A stretch of DNA of 64,000 nt from Anaerostipes rhamnosivorans (GTDB lineage: Bacteria > Bacillota > Clostridia > Lachnospirales > Lachnospiraceae): NCBI RefSeq assembly GCF_005280655.1, contig NZ_CP040058.1, forward strand, positions 1,025,001 to 1,089,000, written 5' to 3'. The notes beneath the pieces are model-generated. The model had not been told where the DNA came from. It made no database searches and worked only from the letters and a program-made list of their open reading frames with translations. Positions 37,389-46,052 of the stretch are shown here, one piece after another; position 1 is the first letter of the stretch; every line of letters begins with the position of its first letter. The position numbers were made by a program, and so were the translations under genes.

Positions 37389-37600
37389 GGCCATGGTTCG
37401 TAAAAGAACCATGGCCTTTTTATGTCATAGGAAATTCCTACGGAATCTCCTATGACATAAAAAACGCTCTGCGAGGATGCACACAGAATGCGTAAGGAAA
37501 TCATTTGACTACGTCAAATTGCATTTGGCGCGCAAAGCGGAGCAAGTCCCTCATGATTGAGGGATTTAGGGAGTTGACGCTGACTTGTCCGCTTTGTTCA
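37389..37600. other. Multi-hairpin intergenic segment including a terminator
   Basis: GGCCATGGTTC/GAACCATGGCC with a T-run (37389-37421) terminates the BIG2 gene. Directly after come a 14-bp perfect stem (TTTATGTCATAGGA 37419-37432 with 37448-37461) that continues into ATTCC/GGAAT, a 7-bp stem (37503-37509/37513-37519), and AAAGCGGAGCAAGTC (37534-37548) pairing with GACTTGTCCGCTTT (37582-37594). No open frame fits; it may be a palindromic element or structured RNA. Confidence 0.6.
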
Positions 37601-37619
37601 ATAATAACTTAATTACCTC

Positions 37620-37651
37620 TTGACACATTATACTATGTAATATATAGTATA
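37620..37651 (+). promoter_or_regulatory. Promoter and palindromic operator of the PadR operon
   Basis: TTGACA (37620-37625), 17-bp spacer, TATAGT (37643-37648). The dyad TATACTAT-N7-ATAGTATA (37629-37651) covers the spacer and -10, the classic layout for PadR autorepression. Confidence 0.75.
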
Positions 37652-37671
37652 ATGCATAAGGAGGCGATAGA

Positions 37672-37989
37672 TTGAATGCACAGTTAAAAAAAGGCTTTTT
37701 AGAGTTTTGTATTTTAGCAGCACTCTGTAAGGACGATTCTTATGGATACCAGATCATTAAAGATGTATCGGGATGTATTAAGATCTCAGAATCTACACTA
37801 TATCCTATCCTGAAACGGCTGGAAAACAACGAATATCTGGATACTTACACGGTGGAGCATAACAGCAGGCTGAGAAAGTATTATAGGATCACAGAAAAGG
37901 GAAGAGACCATACAAGAGAATTTTTAGATGAGTGGGAGCAGATTACAGGTATATATAAGTTTGTGAAAGGAGCGGTGGAGAATGAGTAA
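37672..37989 (+). CDS. PadR-family regulator
   Basis: 105 residues from TTG 37672, seven bases after AAGGAGG; the nearby ATG at 37676 is out of frame. PadR winged helix: GFLEFCILAALCKDDSYGYQ, SESTLYPILKRLENNEYLD, RKYYRITEKGR. PadR-DUF1700 pairs are common in Firmicutes and respond to envelope stress or antimicrobials. It overlaps the DUF1700 gene by 8 bp. Confidence 0.93.
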   Translation: MNAQLKKGFLEFCILAALCKDDSYGYQIIKDVSGCIKISESTLYPILKRLENNEYLDTYTVEHNSRLRKYYRITEKGRDHTREFLDEWEQITGIYKFVKGAVENE

Positions 37990-38593
37990 AGGAGAGTTTT
38001 TACAGAGCCTAGAGCGGCTTTTAAAAAGTCTTAGCAAAAGTGAGAGGGAAAAATCTCTTTCTTATTACAGCGAGATCATCGATGATTATATGGAGGACGG
38101 CTATTCAGAGGAAGACGCAGTGGAACAAGTCGGCAATCCGGGAGTGATCGCACAGGAGATCTTAGAGGAACAGGAAGGCAAGGAGGGGAGACAATTGTCC
38201 GGCGGAATGAAAGGGTTGATCGCTGTTCTGCTGGTCCTTGGGTTTCCACTTTGGGGATCTCTGATGCTGGCAGGGGTATGCCTTTTATTGGCAGCGGCTT
38301 TGATGGTAGTATCGGTATATATTGTTATCTGGTGTATTCCGGTGTGCACAGGGGCCTTCTCCGTGTCAGGTCTGGTGCTTTCGGTAGTCAGTATGGGAGG
38401 CGCAGCCATTATAGTATTCCAGAACCCAGCGGCAGGAGTCATACAGCTTGGAGTCGGAATGGTATCCGCGGGAATCTTTGTTTTGTTTGGTCTGCTGACC
38501 TGGATTTTAGGAAAGATTTTTGTGGGAGTCACTGCCAGGTTCAGCCGATGGCTGGCTGGTATTATTATCAGGAAAAGAGGTGAGAAAGCATGA
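37982..38593 (+). CDS. DUF1700 membrane protein
   Basis: 203 residues. The soluble N-terminus (KGEFLQSLERLLKSLSKSER; YYSEIIDDYMEDG; EEDAVEQVGNPGVIAQEIL) is the DUF1700 pattern. About four membrane helices follow (from about residue 75). It is co-transcribed with PadR and overlaps the next gene's ATG by 4 bp. The role is not established; in related operons it accompanies a DUF4097 protein. Confidence 0.88.
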   Translation: MSKGEFLQSLERLLKSLSKSEREKSLSYYSEIIDDYMEDGYSEEDAVEQVGNPGVIAQEILEEQEGKEGRQLSGGMKGLIAVLLVLGFPLWGSLMLAGVCLLLAAALMVVSVYIVIWCIPVCTGAFSVSGLVLSVVSMGGAAIIVFQNPAAGVIQLGVGMVSAGIFVLFGLLTWILGKIFVGVTARFSRWLAGIIIRKRGEKA

Positions 38594-38829
38594 GTATCAG
38601 CAGTTTTAAGAAAAAGTGTATGTTGTTGGGAGCGGCCTTTTTGATTGTTGGAATGATCCTGGTCGGCGCTGGCTGGGGAATGGCAGATTTTCAGCGGGAA
38701 AACCTGAAAGAACAAGGACAGCCAAAATGGTACCAGACGATTCATGTTGGAGAGCACAGTACATGGGTAGGGATCAAACTAAAGAAAGGGGTCTACATGC
38801 TCACATTCGGAGGAAGCGAGCCAGACTGA
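38590..38829 (+). CDS. Short membrane-anchored protein, third gene of the PadR operon
   Basis: 79 residues with one N-terminal membrane helix (CMLLGAAFLIVGMILVGAGW) and a short polar tail ending GVYMLTFGGSEPD. In most PadR-DUF1700 operons the third gene is a much longer DUF4097 beta-repeat protein with this kind of membrane start. The protein may therefore be a truncated version; the sequence after the stop shows no continuing frame. Family link is inferred from position. Confidence 0.6.
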   Translation: MSISSFKKKCMLLGAAFLIVGMILVGAGWGMADFQRENLKEQGQPKWYQTIHVGEHSTWVGIKLKKGVYMLTFGGSEPD

Positions 38830-38919
38830 TTTGTAATATATCTAACATAGTTTTGTTACAAAAATCTCCTTTGATTTTGATATAATAATCAAATAGACAA
38901 GTCAACAGGAGGAATGGTT

Positions 38920-40062
38920 ATGAAGAAAAGATGGAAACAGCTGATAGGAATTCTGCTCTCTGCTGTGATAGCGGCAGGCAGTTTTGGGATTCCGGTTTCA
39001 GCAAAGGATAGGACAGATTTAACAGATCTGCTGAAAGTAAACGGAGAAAAGATTCTCAAAGCGGGAAAGAAGGTCTCAGGGAAAAACCAGCCGGAGATCC
39101 ATGTTAAGAGATACCGCAGTTTATCCGAGATCCCGGATAAGGATGGATATGCATATAATTCATCATGGCAGGGAAAGACAGTTAAAATATATGCAGAACA
39201 GGCAGGAGTCTTAATGATCGCAGGAGAATCTGATGACGATGGCGAAGTATTTGGAACCTTGTATGATGCCTCCGGAAAAGAGGTAAGGGAATACCAGAAG
39301 GAAGGCGCTTTGATAAAGTCCGTTCCAGCCGGAACCGTATACTCACTGAGACTTCCTAATAAATGTAAGAGTTTTACTGTGGAAGCGATCTTGACAATGG
39401 ATCATGTCAAAACCATGAAGTCAGATGATTTATATTTACAGACGGGTAGTGGAAGCTATTTCTATCATGAATTTACAGTGAAAAAAAGGGCTATGGTAAT
39501 ACAGCCTTCTCTTCCTCTGAGTGGTCAGGGATTATCGTATAATATACAAAAGAAGACAAAATCCGGATGGAAGAAACTTTCAAAGGTTAAAACAGCTGCA
39601 GTTTCCAATGAAAAAGTCTTGGTTCAATCCATTTATGGACTTTCTAAGGGCAGCTATAGAGTTGCTGTAAAAATAAAGTCAGGTCAACCGTATATGGTCG
39701 GTTATTCTCCAACGCCGATTCCGAAAAAGTACAGGACGAGAAAGTCCAAAGCGAAGAAGATCACGCTGGATTCCCAGATGATCGATCTATATACGGATAC
39801 AGAAAAAGCTTCCCGGTGGTATCGCGTGAACAGAAAGACTGCGAAGAAGAAACGTTATATCGAGACAGCTGTATTTATGAATTCCGGCAAAGTAAAGATT
39901 ACGATCTACAAAAAAGGCAGCAAAAAGCCGCTTAAGACCTATAAGCTGTCAGGTCAAAAGGAAAAGAAATACCGCCTGAAAAACGGGGCAGGTACCTACT
40001 ACATTAAAATATCCAAGATCGGAAAGAATACAAATGGTGTCTATTCTATAGGTTATGAATAA
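38920..40062 (+). CDS. Secreted lysine-rich protein of unknown function
   Basis: 380 residues from ATG 38920 (AGGAGG seven bases upstream; the ATG at 38914 is too close to it). It has a clear signal peptide (KQLIGILLSAVIAAGSFGIP, cleaved near VSAKD). The mature part is lysine-rich with beta-strand-like segments (GTLYDASGKEVREYQKEG; FMNSGKVKITIYKKGSKKP; NGAGTYYIKISKIGKNTNGV) resembling pre-peptidase or adhesin-type repeats. There are no catalytic motifs or anchor signal. I do not recognise a family. It has its own promoter region with TATAAT at 38881-38886. Confidence 0.7.
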   Translation: MKKRWKQLIGILLSAVIAAGSFGIPVSAKDRTDLTDLLKVNGEKILKAGKKVSGKNQPEIHVKRYRSLSEIPDKDGYAYNSSWQGKTVKIYAEQAGVLMIAGESDDDGEVFGTLYDASGKEVREYQKEGALIKSVPAGTVYSLRLPNKCKSFTVEAILTMDHVKTMKSDDLYLQTGSGSYFYHEFTVKKRAMVIQPSLPLSGQGLSYNIQKKTKSGWKKLSKVKTAAVSNEKVLVQSIYGLSKGSYRVAVKIKSGQPYMVGYSPTPIPKKYRTRKSKAKKITLDSQMIDLYTDTEKASRWYRVNRKTAKKKRYIETAVFMNSGKVKITIYKKGSKKPLKTYKLSGQKEKKYRLKNGAGTYYIKISKIGKNTNGVYSIGYE

Positions 40063-40083
40063 ATTCAAAAGGAGACGACTATT

Positions 40084-40362
40084 GTGGAATTTCAATATGA
40101 AGAACATCGGATTTTCGCTGAAGATGAAAAGGGAAAGACGATAGCAGAAATTACATTTCCTGAAGTTTCAAAAGATACAGCTTTGATTGACCATACATTT
40201 GTGGACAATTCTCTCAGAGGACAGGGAGTTGCCGGAAAGCTTGTGGAAGCGGCGGCAGAACAGCTCGGCGAAAAGGGGATAAAAGTAATTCCAACTTGTT
40301 CTTATGCAGTCAGCTGGTTTCAAAAGCACCCGGAATATCAAAATCTTCTGAAAACAAAATAA
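40084..40362 (+). CDS. Small GNAT-type N-acetyltransferase (YjdJ/COG2388-like)
   Basis: 92 residues from GTG 40084 after AAAGGAGACGACTATT. The pattern FPEVSKDTALIDHTFVDNSL, RGQGVAGKLVEAA and IPTCSYAVSWFQKHPEY is the compact acetyltransferase of COG2388. The acetyl-CoA loop RGQGVAGKL is intact. The substrate is unknown. It lies 21 bp after the secreted protein gene and may be co-transcribed. Confidence 0.88.
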   Translation: MEFQYEEHRIFAEDEKGKTIAEITFPEVSKDTALIDHTFVDNSLRGQGVAGKLVEAAAEQLGEKGIKVIPTCSYAVSWFQKHPEYQNLLKTK

Positions 40363-40446
40363 TACAAAGAGTGGCAAGCAAACTTAAAGTCTGCTTGTCA
40401 TTTCTCCATTTCTGGTTTAAGATCATTTCAGAAGGAGATTGACGTC

Positions 40447-40755
40447 ATGAATGCAAAAAAGATATTTGACCAGATAGAAAAGGAACAGCAGGAAGAAAAA
40501 GAACGGCAGACCAGGATAGAAGGCGAGTCTTTTAGTATTCTGTTCACGCTGGCAGTAGGCCTGTTGATCGTGATCTGGAATATCGCTCACGGAATACCCA
40601 CAGGGGATATCTTCGCAATGTTTTGGACAACTGCATTTGGCTGTGCGGCCTACGGTTATTTAAAAGACAGAAGGAGAAAGTCTCAGTTATGCATCGCCGC
40701 AGTATCCCTGGCTTTGATCATTTATAATTTGATCCGGTATTTTGCGGGCATCTAA
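40447..40755 (+). CDS. Small membrane protein with three helices
   Basis: 102 residues; ATG 40447 after AGAAGGAGATTGACGTC. A charged N-terminus (KIFDQIEKEQQEEKERQTRI) precedes three membrane helices (ILFTLAVGLLIVIWNIA; MFWTTAFGCAAYGYL; IAAVSLALIIYNLI). It resembles DUF6442-type proteins of Lachnospiraceae, but the assignment is from memory and weak. No enzymatic motif. Confidence 0.65.
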   Translation: MNAKKIFDQIEKEQQEEKERQTRIEGESFSILFTLAVGLLIVIWNIAHGIPTGDIFAMFWTTAFGCAAYGYLKDRRRKSQLCIAAVSLALIIYNLIRYFAGI

Positions 40756-40896
40756 GGCAGGAAGGAGGTAGGTGTATGGGAATCTGGATGAAAAAGCACT
40801 GACAGCAGGGCTTTTACTTATATGAATTTTATCTTGTTTTAAGGCCCTGGATGTCTGACTGGAACGGTGAAAAATCAGCAGATCAGGAGGGCAGAG

Positions 40897-41652
40897 ATGT
40901 CATATTTTAATTATCATTCAAAGAAAATTTATTATACAGAGACGGGAAAAGGAATACCGGTTTTACTTCTGCACGGAAATACGGCTTCGTCCAAGATGTT
41001 TGAGCCGCTGCTTCCGCTTTATACGGAACATTTCAAAGTAATCCGGATGGATTTTCTCGGAAACGGAAGGTCAGAACGGATTGGCCGGTTCCCAGCAGAT
41101 GTATGGATCCAGGAGGGAAAGCAGATCATTGCGTTGCTGAGACATCTGAACTATGAAAAGGTTCATTTGGTTGGAACCAGCGGCGGAGCGTGGGCTGCAG
41201 TCAATGCAGCCCTGGATTGTCCGGAGCTGATCGGAAAGGTTATTGCGGACAGCTTTGACGGAAGGACACTTCACTTGGGTTTTGCTGAAAATCTCAGAAA
41301 GGAACGCGCGGAGGCGAAGCAGAATGAGGAGGCAGCACAGTTCTATGAATGGTGTCAGGGAGAGGACTGGGAAATGGTCGTTGATCTGGATACGGAATGT
41401 CTGCTTTGGTGCGCCGGTGAAAACCGGCCTTTGTTTCACAAGCCATTAAGCTCTTTGGCGGTTCCCATAATGTTCATGGGAAGCAGAGAAGATGAGATGG
41501 TGAGGGAAGACCTTGAAGAGGAATATGAGCAGATGGCAGAGCAGATCAAACAATCCCGGATCATTTTGTTTAACAAAGGGGGCCATCCCGCCATTGCGTC
41601 CAATGCTGTTCAGGCGGCAGAGCAGATTCGCAGATTTTTTTTGGAGATATAA
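40897..41652 (+). CDS. Alpha/beta hydrolase
   Basis: 251 residues from ATG 40897 (AGGAGGGCAGAG upstream). The fold signature is complete: oxyanion HGNTASSKMF, nucleophile serine in VGTSGGAWAA, acid near MGSREDEMV and histidine in FNKGGHPAIAS. There is no signal peptide, so it is cytoplasmic. The substrate (ester, lactone or peptide) cannot be read. It stands alone between a small membrane protein and the SorC operon. Confidence 0.88.
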   Translation: MSYFNYHSKKIYYTETGKGIPVLLLHGNTASSKMFEPLLPLYTEHFKVIRMDFLGNGRSERIGRFPADVWIQEGKQIIALLRHLNYEKVHLVGTSGGAWAAVNAALDCPELIGKVIADSFDGRTLHLGFAENLRKERAEAKQNEEAAQFYEWCQGEDWEMVVDLDTECLLWCAGENRPLFHKPLSSLAVPIMFMGSREDEMVREDLEEEYEQMAEQIKQSRIILFNKGGHPAIASNAVQAAEQIRRFFLEI

Positions 41653-41783
41653 TTCAGCTTTACAAAATACACATATGAATAAAAAAGACATGAGATTCTG
41701 TGAAATATACAGGGGCTCATGTCTCTTTTTATATTTAAAATACCTTGTGATCGGACAGTTAAATTATGGAAGTACAAATTGTA

Positions 41784-41812
41784 TTGACTTTTGTACAAAA
41801 CTGTTATATCAT
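41784..41812 (+). promoter_or_regulatory. Promoter with palindrome upstream of the SorC/PTS operon
   Basis: TTGACT (41784-41789), 17-bp spacer, TATCAT (41807-41812). The spacer contains the perfect palindrome TTTTGTACAAAA (41789-41800), and a further half-site GTACAAATTGT lies upstream. Likely autoregulation by the SorC protein. Confidence 0.65.
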
Positions 41813-41865
41813 AAGGATGAACAAAGTAACAGTATATGTTCAAATGAACAAAAGGGAGTGATGAC

Positions 41866-42798
41866 ATGGATATGCAGAGAAGAACCATGACACTGATTAG
41901 CAAGTTATATTATGAGGAAAACATGACCCAGCAGCAGATCGCAAAGCAGACAGGGTTGTCCAGAATGAAGGTCTCCAGGATTCTTCAGAAAGCCAAAGAG
42001 GAAGAGGTTGTAAGGATTATCATAGATTACTCCGGCGTCTATCCGGAGCTTGAACAGGATGTCAAGAAAAAGTATGAATTAAAGGATGTGGTGGTCATAG
42101 ACACATCCATCGGGAATTCTTCAAAAGAACAGGTAGCGTCCGCGGCAGCTTACTATCTGGAGAGACATCTGGAAGGCGGGGTGACAGTCGCTGTGGGATG
42201 GGGCTCCACCATGAGGCTGATCCCGGATTATGTCCAGAAAATGAATCATCCGGATCTATTGTTTTCCCCTATCATCGGAGGACACGGACAGAGCGAACTG
42301 GATATGCACGCGACAACCATTGCATCGACTTTGGCGAAAAAAGCCGGAGGCAGATCATTGTCACTGATCGCTCCCGCTCTTGTGAACAGCAAAGAAGAAA
42401 AAGAGTTTTTAATCAACGACGAGCAGGTAAAGAAGGTGATTGAAAAGACATCCCAGGCAGAATATGCAGTGTTCAGTCTCGGTAATCCATTGGCCAAGGA
42501 CAGCAGTATCAGCAAATCCGGCTACATATCTGAACAGGACCTTAAGCAGCTGGGAAAAGAAGACGCGATCTGTGATGTGGTCTCTGTTGTATTCTTGGAC
42601 AAGGACAGTGAAATCTGCTGTGAGAATATCACAGAACGCTGTATCGGTATTACTGAGAAACAGCTGAAACAGATACCAAATAAGATCTGTGTCGTCGAGA
42701 GTGAAGAAAAATATGCCTCTGTAAAGTCAGCTTTGGAGGCAGGGTACATTGATATTCTGATCACAGACCAGAATACTGCACAGTACCTGAGTAAATGA
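41866..42798 (+). CDS. SorC-family sugar-responsive regulator
   Basis: 310 residues; ATG 41866 after AAAAGGGAGTGATGAC. The N-terminal helix-turn-helix (LYYEENMTQQQIAKQTGLSR, MKVSRILQKAKEE) precedes the sugar-binding domain (VAVGWGSTMRLIPDYV; IIGGHGQSELDMHATTIAST). The SorC family includes Bacillus DeoR, which senses deoxyribose-5-phosphate. Here it heads an operon containing a galactitol-type PTS and deoC, so the inducer may be the phosphorylated PTS product. Confidence 0.92.
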   Translation: MDMQRRTMTLISKLYYEENMTQQQIAKQTGLSRMKVSRILQKAKEEEVVRIIIDYSGVYPELEQDVKKKYELKDVVVIDTSIGNSSKEQVASAAAYYLERHLEGGVTVAVGWGSTMRLIPDYVQKMNHPDLLFSPIIGGHGQSELDMHATTIASTLAKKAGGRSLSLIAPALVNSKEEKEFLINDEQVKKVIEKTSQAEYAVFSLGNPLAKDSSISKSGYISEQDLKQLGKEDAICDVVSVVFLDKDSEICCENITERCIGITEKQLKQIPNKICVVESEEKYASVKSALEAGYIDILITDQNTAQYLSK

Positions 42799-42857
42799 TT
42801 TTTAGGACTGGTATCCAGTTTTAAAAATAAAGAAGAAAAGAGAAAGGAGGTAGAAGG

Positions 42858-43151
42858 ATGAAGGAATATCATATTTTGATCGCCTGCGGAAGCGGTATTG
42901 CCACCAGCACAGTGATTGCCAACCGGGTCAAGAACTTGTGCGAGGACAATGGATTCGCTGTTAAAGTACAGCAGGTAAAGATCGTGGAGGTTGAAAAAAT
43001 GGCTCCTGAATATGACTTGATCGTTGCCAGCACAAGAGTTCCGGATACGGTAACCACACCGTCAGTGTTTGCAATCAATTATCTGACAGGAATCAAACCG
43101 GAAGCAGTGGATGAGCAGATCTTGGATGTCTTGAAGAAGCTCAAAGAATAA
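42858..43151 (+). CDS. PTS galactitol-type EIIB
   Basis: 97 residues; ATG 42858 after AGAAAGGAGGTAGAAGG. The phosphocysteine lies in ILIACGSGIATSTVIANRV (C10), the galactitol/lactose-IIB-type loop. It takes phosphate from the IIA protein (46366) and passes it to the sugar entering through IIC (44098). The three PTS parts are scattered among enzyme genes of one operon. Confidence 0.92.
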   Translation: MKEYHILIACGSGIATSTVIANRVKNLCEDNGFAVKVQQVKIVEVEKMAPEYDLIVASTRVPDTVTTPSVFAINYLTGIKPEAVDEQILDVLKKLKE

Positions 43152-43173
43152 GGCAAATGTATGGAGGTATGGT

Positions 43174-44067
43174 ATGGAATATGTAACTATGGCGGAAGGT
43201 CTTGAGTTTTCCAGAGTCGTTCTTGGCTTCTGGAGGCTCCTGGACTGGAACCTTTCCACGGATGAGCTGATCCGTTATATGGAGGAATGTCTGGATCTGG
43301 GGATCACAACTATGGATCACGCGGATATTTACGGAGACTACACAGTGGAAGAAAAGTTCGGGGAGGCCATCAAAAAGAGACCGGATCTGAGAGAGAAGAT
43401 GCAGATCATATCAAAATGTGGCATTGTCTATAAATCAGAGACTGCACGTGTCAAGTATTATAACTATGGCACTGAGTACATTATCGGACAGGTTGAGAAG
43501 TCACTGAAATATATGGGGACCGATCACCTGGATACATTGCTTCTGCACCGGCCGAGCCCGTTTATGGATCCGGAGGAGATTAGCAGAGCATTTGAAATAT
43601 TGTTAAAAGAGGGAAAAGTGAGAACCTTTGGGGTTTCCAACTTTCTGCCTGACGAGTTCCGCCTGTTGAAATCTTATCTCACAGTGCCTTTAATCACAAA
43701 TCAGATCGAACTTTCCCCACTCCGAATGGAAAACATGGAAAATGGAGTGATGAACCTGTGCATGGAGGAGAGGATCCATCCGATGCTCTGGTCACCGCTT
43801 GCGGGAGGAAGAATCTTTACAGGAGAAGGAGAGGAAGAGGTAAGGCTTCGTAAGGTGCTGGAAATCATCCGGGAGGAGATCGGTGCAGAGGATATAGACG
43901 AAGTTGCTTTTGCATGGCTGTTCTCGCATCCGGCGAAGCCAATCCCGATCACAGGATCAGGGGAGATCGGCTTGGCCGAAAGACCGGTTAAAGCGTTGAA
44001 ATACAAGCTTACGCCAGAACAGTGGTTCATGGTCTGGACCGCAGTCAAGGGCCACAAGGTACCATAA
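43174..44067 (+). CDS. Aldo/keto reductase (YdhF-like)
   Basis: 297 residues; ATG 43174. The TIM-barrel AKR pattern and active-site residues are present: Asp and Tyr in TMDHADIYGDY, Lys in IISKCGI, and His in LLLHRPSP. FGVSNFLPDEF and the NADPH-binding PITGSGEI follow. The layout is close to E. coli YdhF as I recall it. Within this operon it may interconvert the aldehyde and alcohol forms of the imported sugar phosphate. Substrate unknown. Confidence 0.9.
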   Translation: MEYVTMAEGLEFSRVVLGFWRLLDWNLSTDELIRYMEECLDLGITTMDHADIYGDYTVEEKFGEAIKKRPDLREKMQIISKCGIVYKSETARVKYYNYGTEYIIGQVEKSLKYMGTDHLDTLLLHRPSPFMDPEEISRAFEILLKEGKVRTFGVSNFLPDEFRLLKSYLTVPLITNQIELSPLRMENMENGVMNLCMEERIHPMLWSPLAGGRIFTGEGEEEVRLRKVLEIIREEIGAEDIDEVAFAWLFSHPAKPIPITGSGEIGLAERPVKALKYKLTPEQWFMVWTAVKGHKVP

Positions 44068-44097
44068 ACGATTGAAAGGTACAACGGGAGGAATTGT

Positions 44098-45345
44098 ATG
44101 GAAATATTGAATTTTATATTAGGATTAGGTTCCACGGTCATGCTGCCCATCATTATCTTCGTATTCGGGCTGATCATGAGGGCAGGATTCTCAAAATCAT
44201 TTAAATCCGGAGTAACGATCGGAATCGGATTTACCGGGATCAATCTGGTCATCACACTTCTGACAGACCAGCTGGGACCGGTGGCCCAGGCTATGACCCA
44301 ACGGCTGGGGCTGGATTTACAGGTCATTGATATCGGATGGCCCGCCATGTCATCTATTTCCTGGGCCTGGGCGGCTGCAGGATTGATGATACCAATTGGA
44401 CTTGTCATCAACTTTGCCATGCTGACCCTGAAACTTACAAAGACGATGAACGTGGATATTTGGAACTATTGGCAGTTTGCATTTGTCGGGTATGCAGTGA
44501 CGACGGTGAGTGGAAGCCTTCCCATGGGAATTGTAGCAGCCAGCGCACTTTCCATTCTTGCATTGATACTGGCAGATTACACCCAGCCGTATGTGGAGAA
44601 GTTTTTCGGAATGCCGGGCATCTCTTTTCCGCATTTGACAGCACTGGGATTTCTGCCGCTGGTGGTGCCTCTAAACTGGCTGATCGATAAGATTCCGGGC
44701 CTGAATAAGCTGAATGCCAACCCGGAGACCATCCGGAAACGTTTTGGTATCTTTGGAGAGCCAATGTCCATGGGACTGATCATCGGTCTTGCGCTTGGCC
44801 TCCTAGGGGGACAGAAAATTGATGCGATCTTACAGCTTGCAATCACGATGGCGGCGGTCATGTATCTGATGCCGAAAATGGTTGCAATCCTGATGGAAGG
44901 GCTGATCCCCATTTCAGAAGCGGCCAGGGAGTTTATGGCAAAGCATTTTGGGGACAGGGAGATCTTCATCGGACTGGATGCCGCAGTGTCACTGGGAGAG
45001 CCGTCTGTTATCGCTGTGGGACTTTTGTTAGTGCCGATCACCATATTTTTGGCGATCATCCTGCCTGGCAATAAGCTGCTGCCATTTGCGGATCTGGCGG
45101 TCATCCCGTTCATCGTGTGCCTGATCACAGCCATGTCCAAGGGAAATGTTATCCGGGCGCTGATCGTGGGAACTGTGGTTATGGCCTGTGTGCTGCTCAT
45201 GGCTACCAACCTTGCACCTATTGAAACCCAGATGGCACTGACCGCAGGAATCAAAATGCCGGCAGGAGCTTCCCAGATCGGAAATCTGGACCGGGCAAAC
45301 TTGATATCGTGGCTGTTCGTCAAGATATTCTCACTATTTGGCTAA
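44098..45345 (+). CDS. PTS galactitol-type EIIC permease
   Basis: 415 residues with about ten membrane helices; ATG 44098 after ACGGGAGGAATTGT. Galactitol-IIC features: an N-terminal MEILNFILGLGSTVMLPIII, the conserved loop with IDIGWPAMSSISWAWAAAG, and FIGLDAAVSLGEPSVIAVGL. It forms the sugar channel. The galactitol class also imports other polyols and sugars, so the substrate cannot be fixed from sequence. Confidence 0.92.
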   Translation: MEILNFILGLGSTVMLPIIIFVFGLIMRAGFSKSFKSGVTIGIGFTGINLVITLLTDQLGPVAQAMTQRLGLDLQVIDIGWPAMSSISWAWAAAGLMIPIGLVINFAMLTLKLTKTMNVDIWNYWQFAFVGYAVTTVSGSLPMGIVAASALSILALILADYTQPYVEKFFGMPGISFPHLTALGFLPLVVPLNWLIDKIPGLNKLNANPETIRKRFGIFGEPMSMGLIIGLALGLLGGQKIDAILQLAITMAAVMYLMPKMVAILMEGLIPISEAAREFMAKHFGDREIFIGLDAAVSLGEPSVIAVGLLLVPITIFLAIILPGNKLLPFADLAVIPFIVCLITAMSKGNVIRALIVGTVVMACVLLMATNLAPIETQMALTAGIKMPAGASQIGNLDRANLISWLFVKIFSLFG

Positions 45346-45380
45346 ACACACACATTTTATAATAAAAGGAGAAAAAGATT

Positions 45381-46037
45381 ATGGAAATGACAAAACAAGA
45401 ATTATTGAGCAAAGTAGACCACTCTCTGTTAAAGCCGCAGCTGACAAGAGAAGAGATCATGGAAGGGCTTTTGTTTGCAAAAGACAATCATTGTGCGTCT
45501 GTGTGCATCAACCCATGCAATCTGGACATGGCGAGAGAAGTGCTGGAGGGTACAGATGTCAAGATCGGAACAGTCATCGGATTCCCATCCGGAGCACATA
45601 CCACTTTTTCAAAAGTAGCGGAAGCTGTGGACGCTTATGCTAGAGGAGCAGTGGAACTGGATATGGTCATTGACATCGGAGCTCTGAGGAACGGCGAGTA
45701 CGAGGATGTGAAAAAAGATATTGAGGCAGTGGTAAACGCTACCCCGGGTATCGTCAAAGTGATCCTGGAAACCGCATTTCTCACAAAAGAAGAAATCAAA
45801 AAAGGCTGTGAGCTGTCAGAAGAAGCCGGAGCCGCTTATGTGAAAACATCTACAGGATTTGCACCGTCTGGAGCCACAGCGGAAGATATTAAGCTTATGA
45901 GAGAGACCGTGTCTGAGAAGGTTCATGTAAAAGCCGCAGGAGGGATCAACAATTTGGCAGATTGTATCGCGATGATCGAGGCGGGATCTGACCGGATCGG
46001 TATCAGCAAGACCAAATCCATCCTGGAAGAATTCTAA
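45381..46037 (+). CDS. deoC: Deoxyribose-phosphate aldolase (DeoC), second copy
   Basis: 218 residues; ATG 45381 after AAAAGGAGAAAAAGATT. DeoC motifs: KVDHSLLKPQLTREEI, CVCINPC region, GFPSGAHTTFSKVAE, the Schiff-base lysine in AYVKTSTGFAPSGAT, and HVKAAGGI. It is more distant from the first deoC than expected for recent duplicates. Placement in a PTS operon suggests it cleaves the phosphorylated product of that PTS. Confidence 0.92.
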   Translation: MEMTKQELLSKVDHSLLKPQLTREEIMEGLLFAKDNHCASVCINPCNLDMAREVLEGTDVKIGTVIGFPSGAHTTFSKVAEAVDAYARGAVELDMVIDIGALRNGEYEDVKKDIEAVVNATPGIVKVILETAFLTKEEIKKGCELSEEAGAAYVKTSTGFAPSGATAEDIKLMRETVSEKVHVKAAGGINNLADCIAMIEAGSDRIGISKTKSILEEF

Positions 46038-46052
46038 GAGGAGCGTGATGTT

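Noticed and set aside
40776..40830. Strong ribosome site with an 8-codon frame (MGIWMKKH) and a second-frame ALTAGLLLI stretch
   Set aside because: Looks like the eroded start of a lost membrane-protein gene, but too short to support a pseudogene call.
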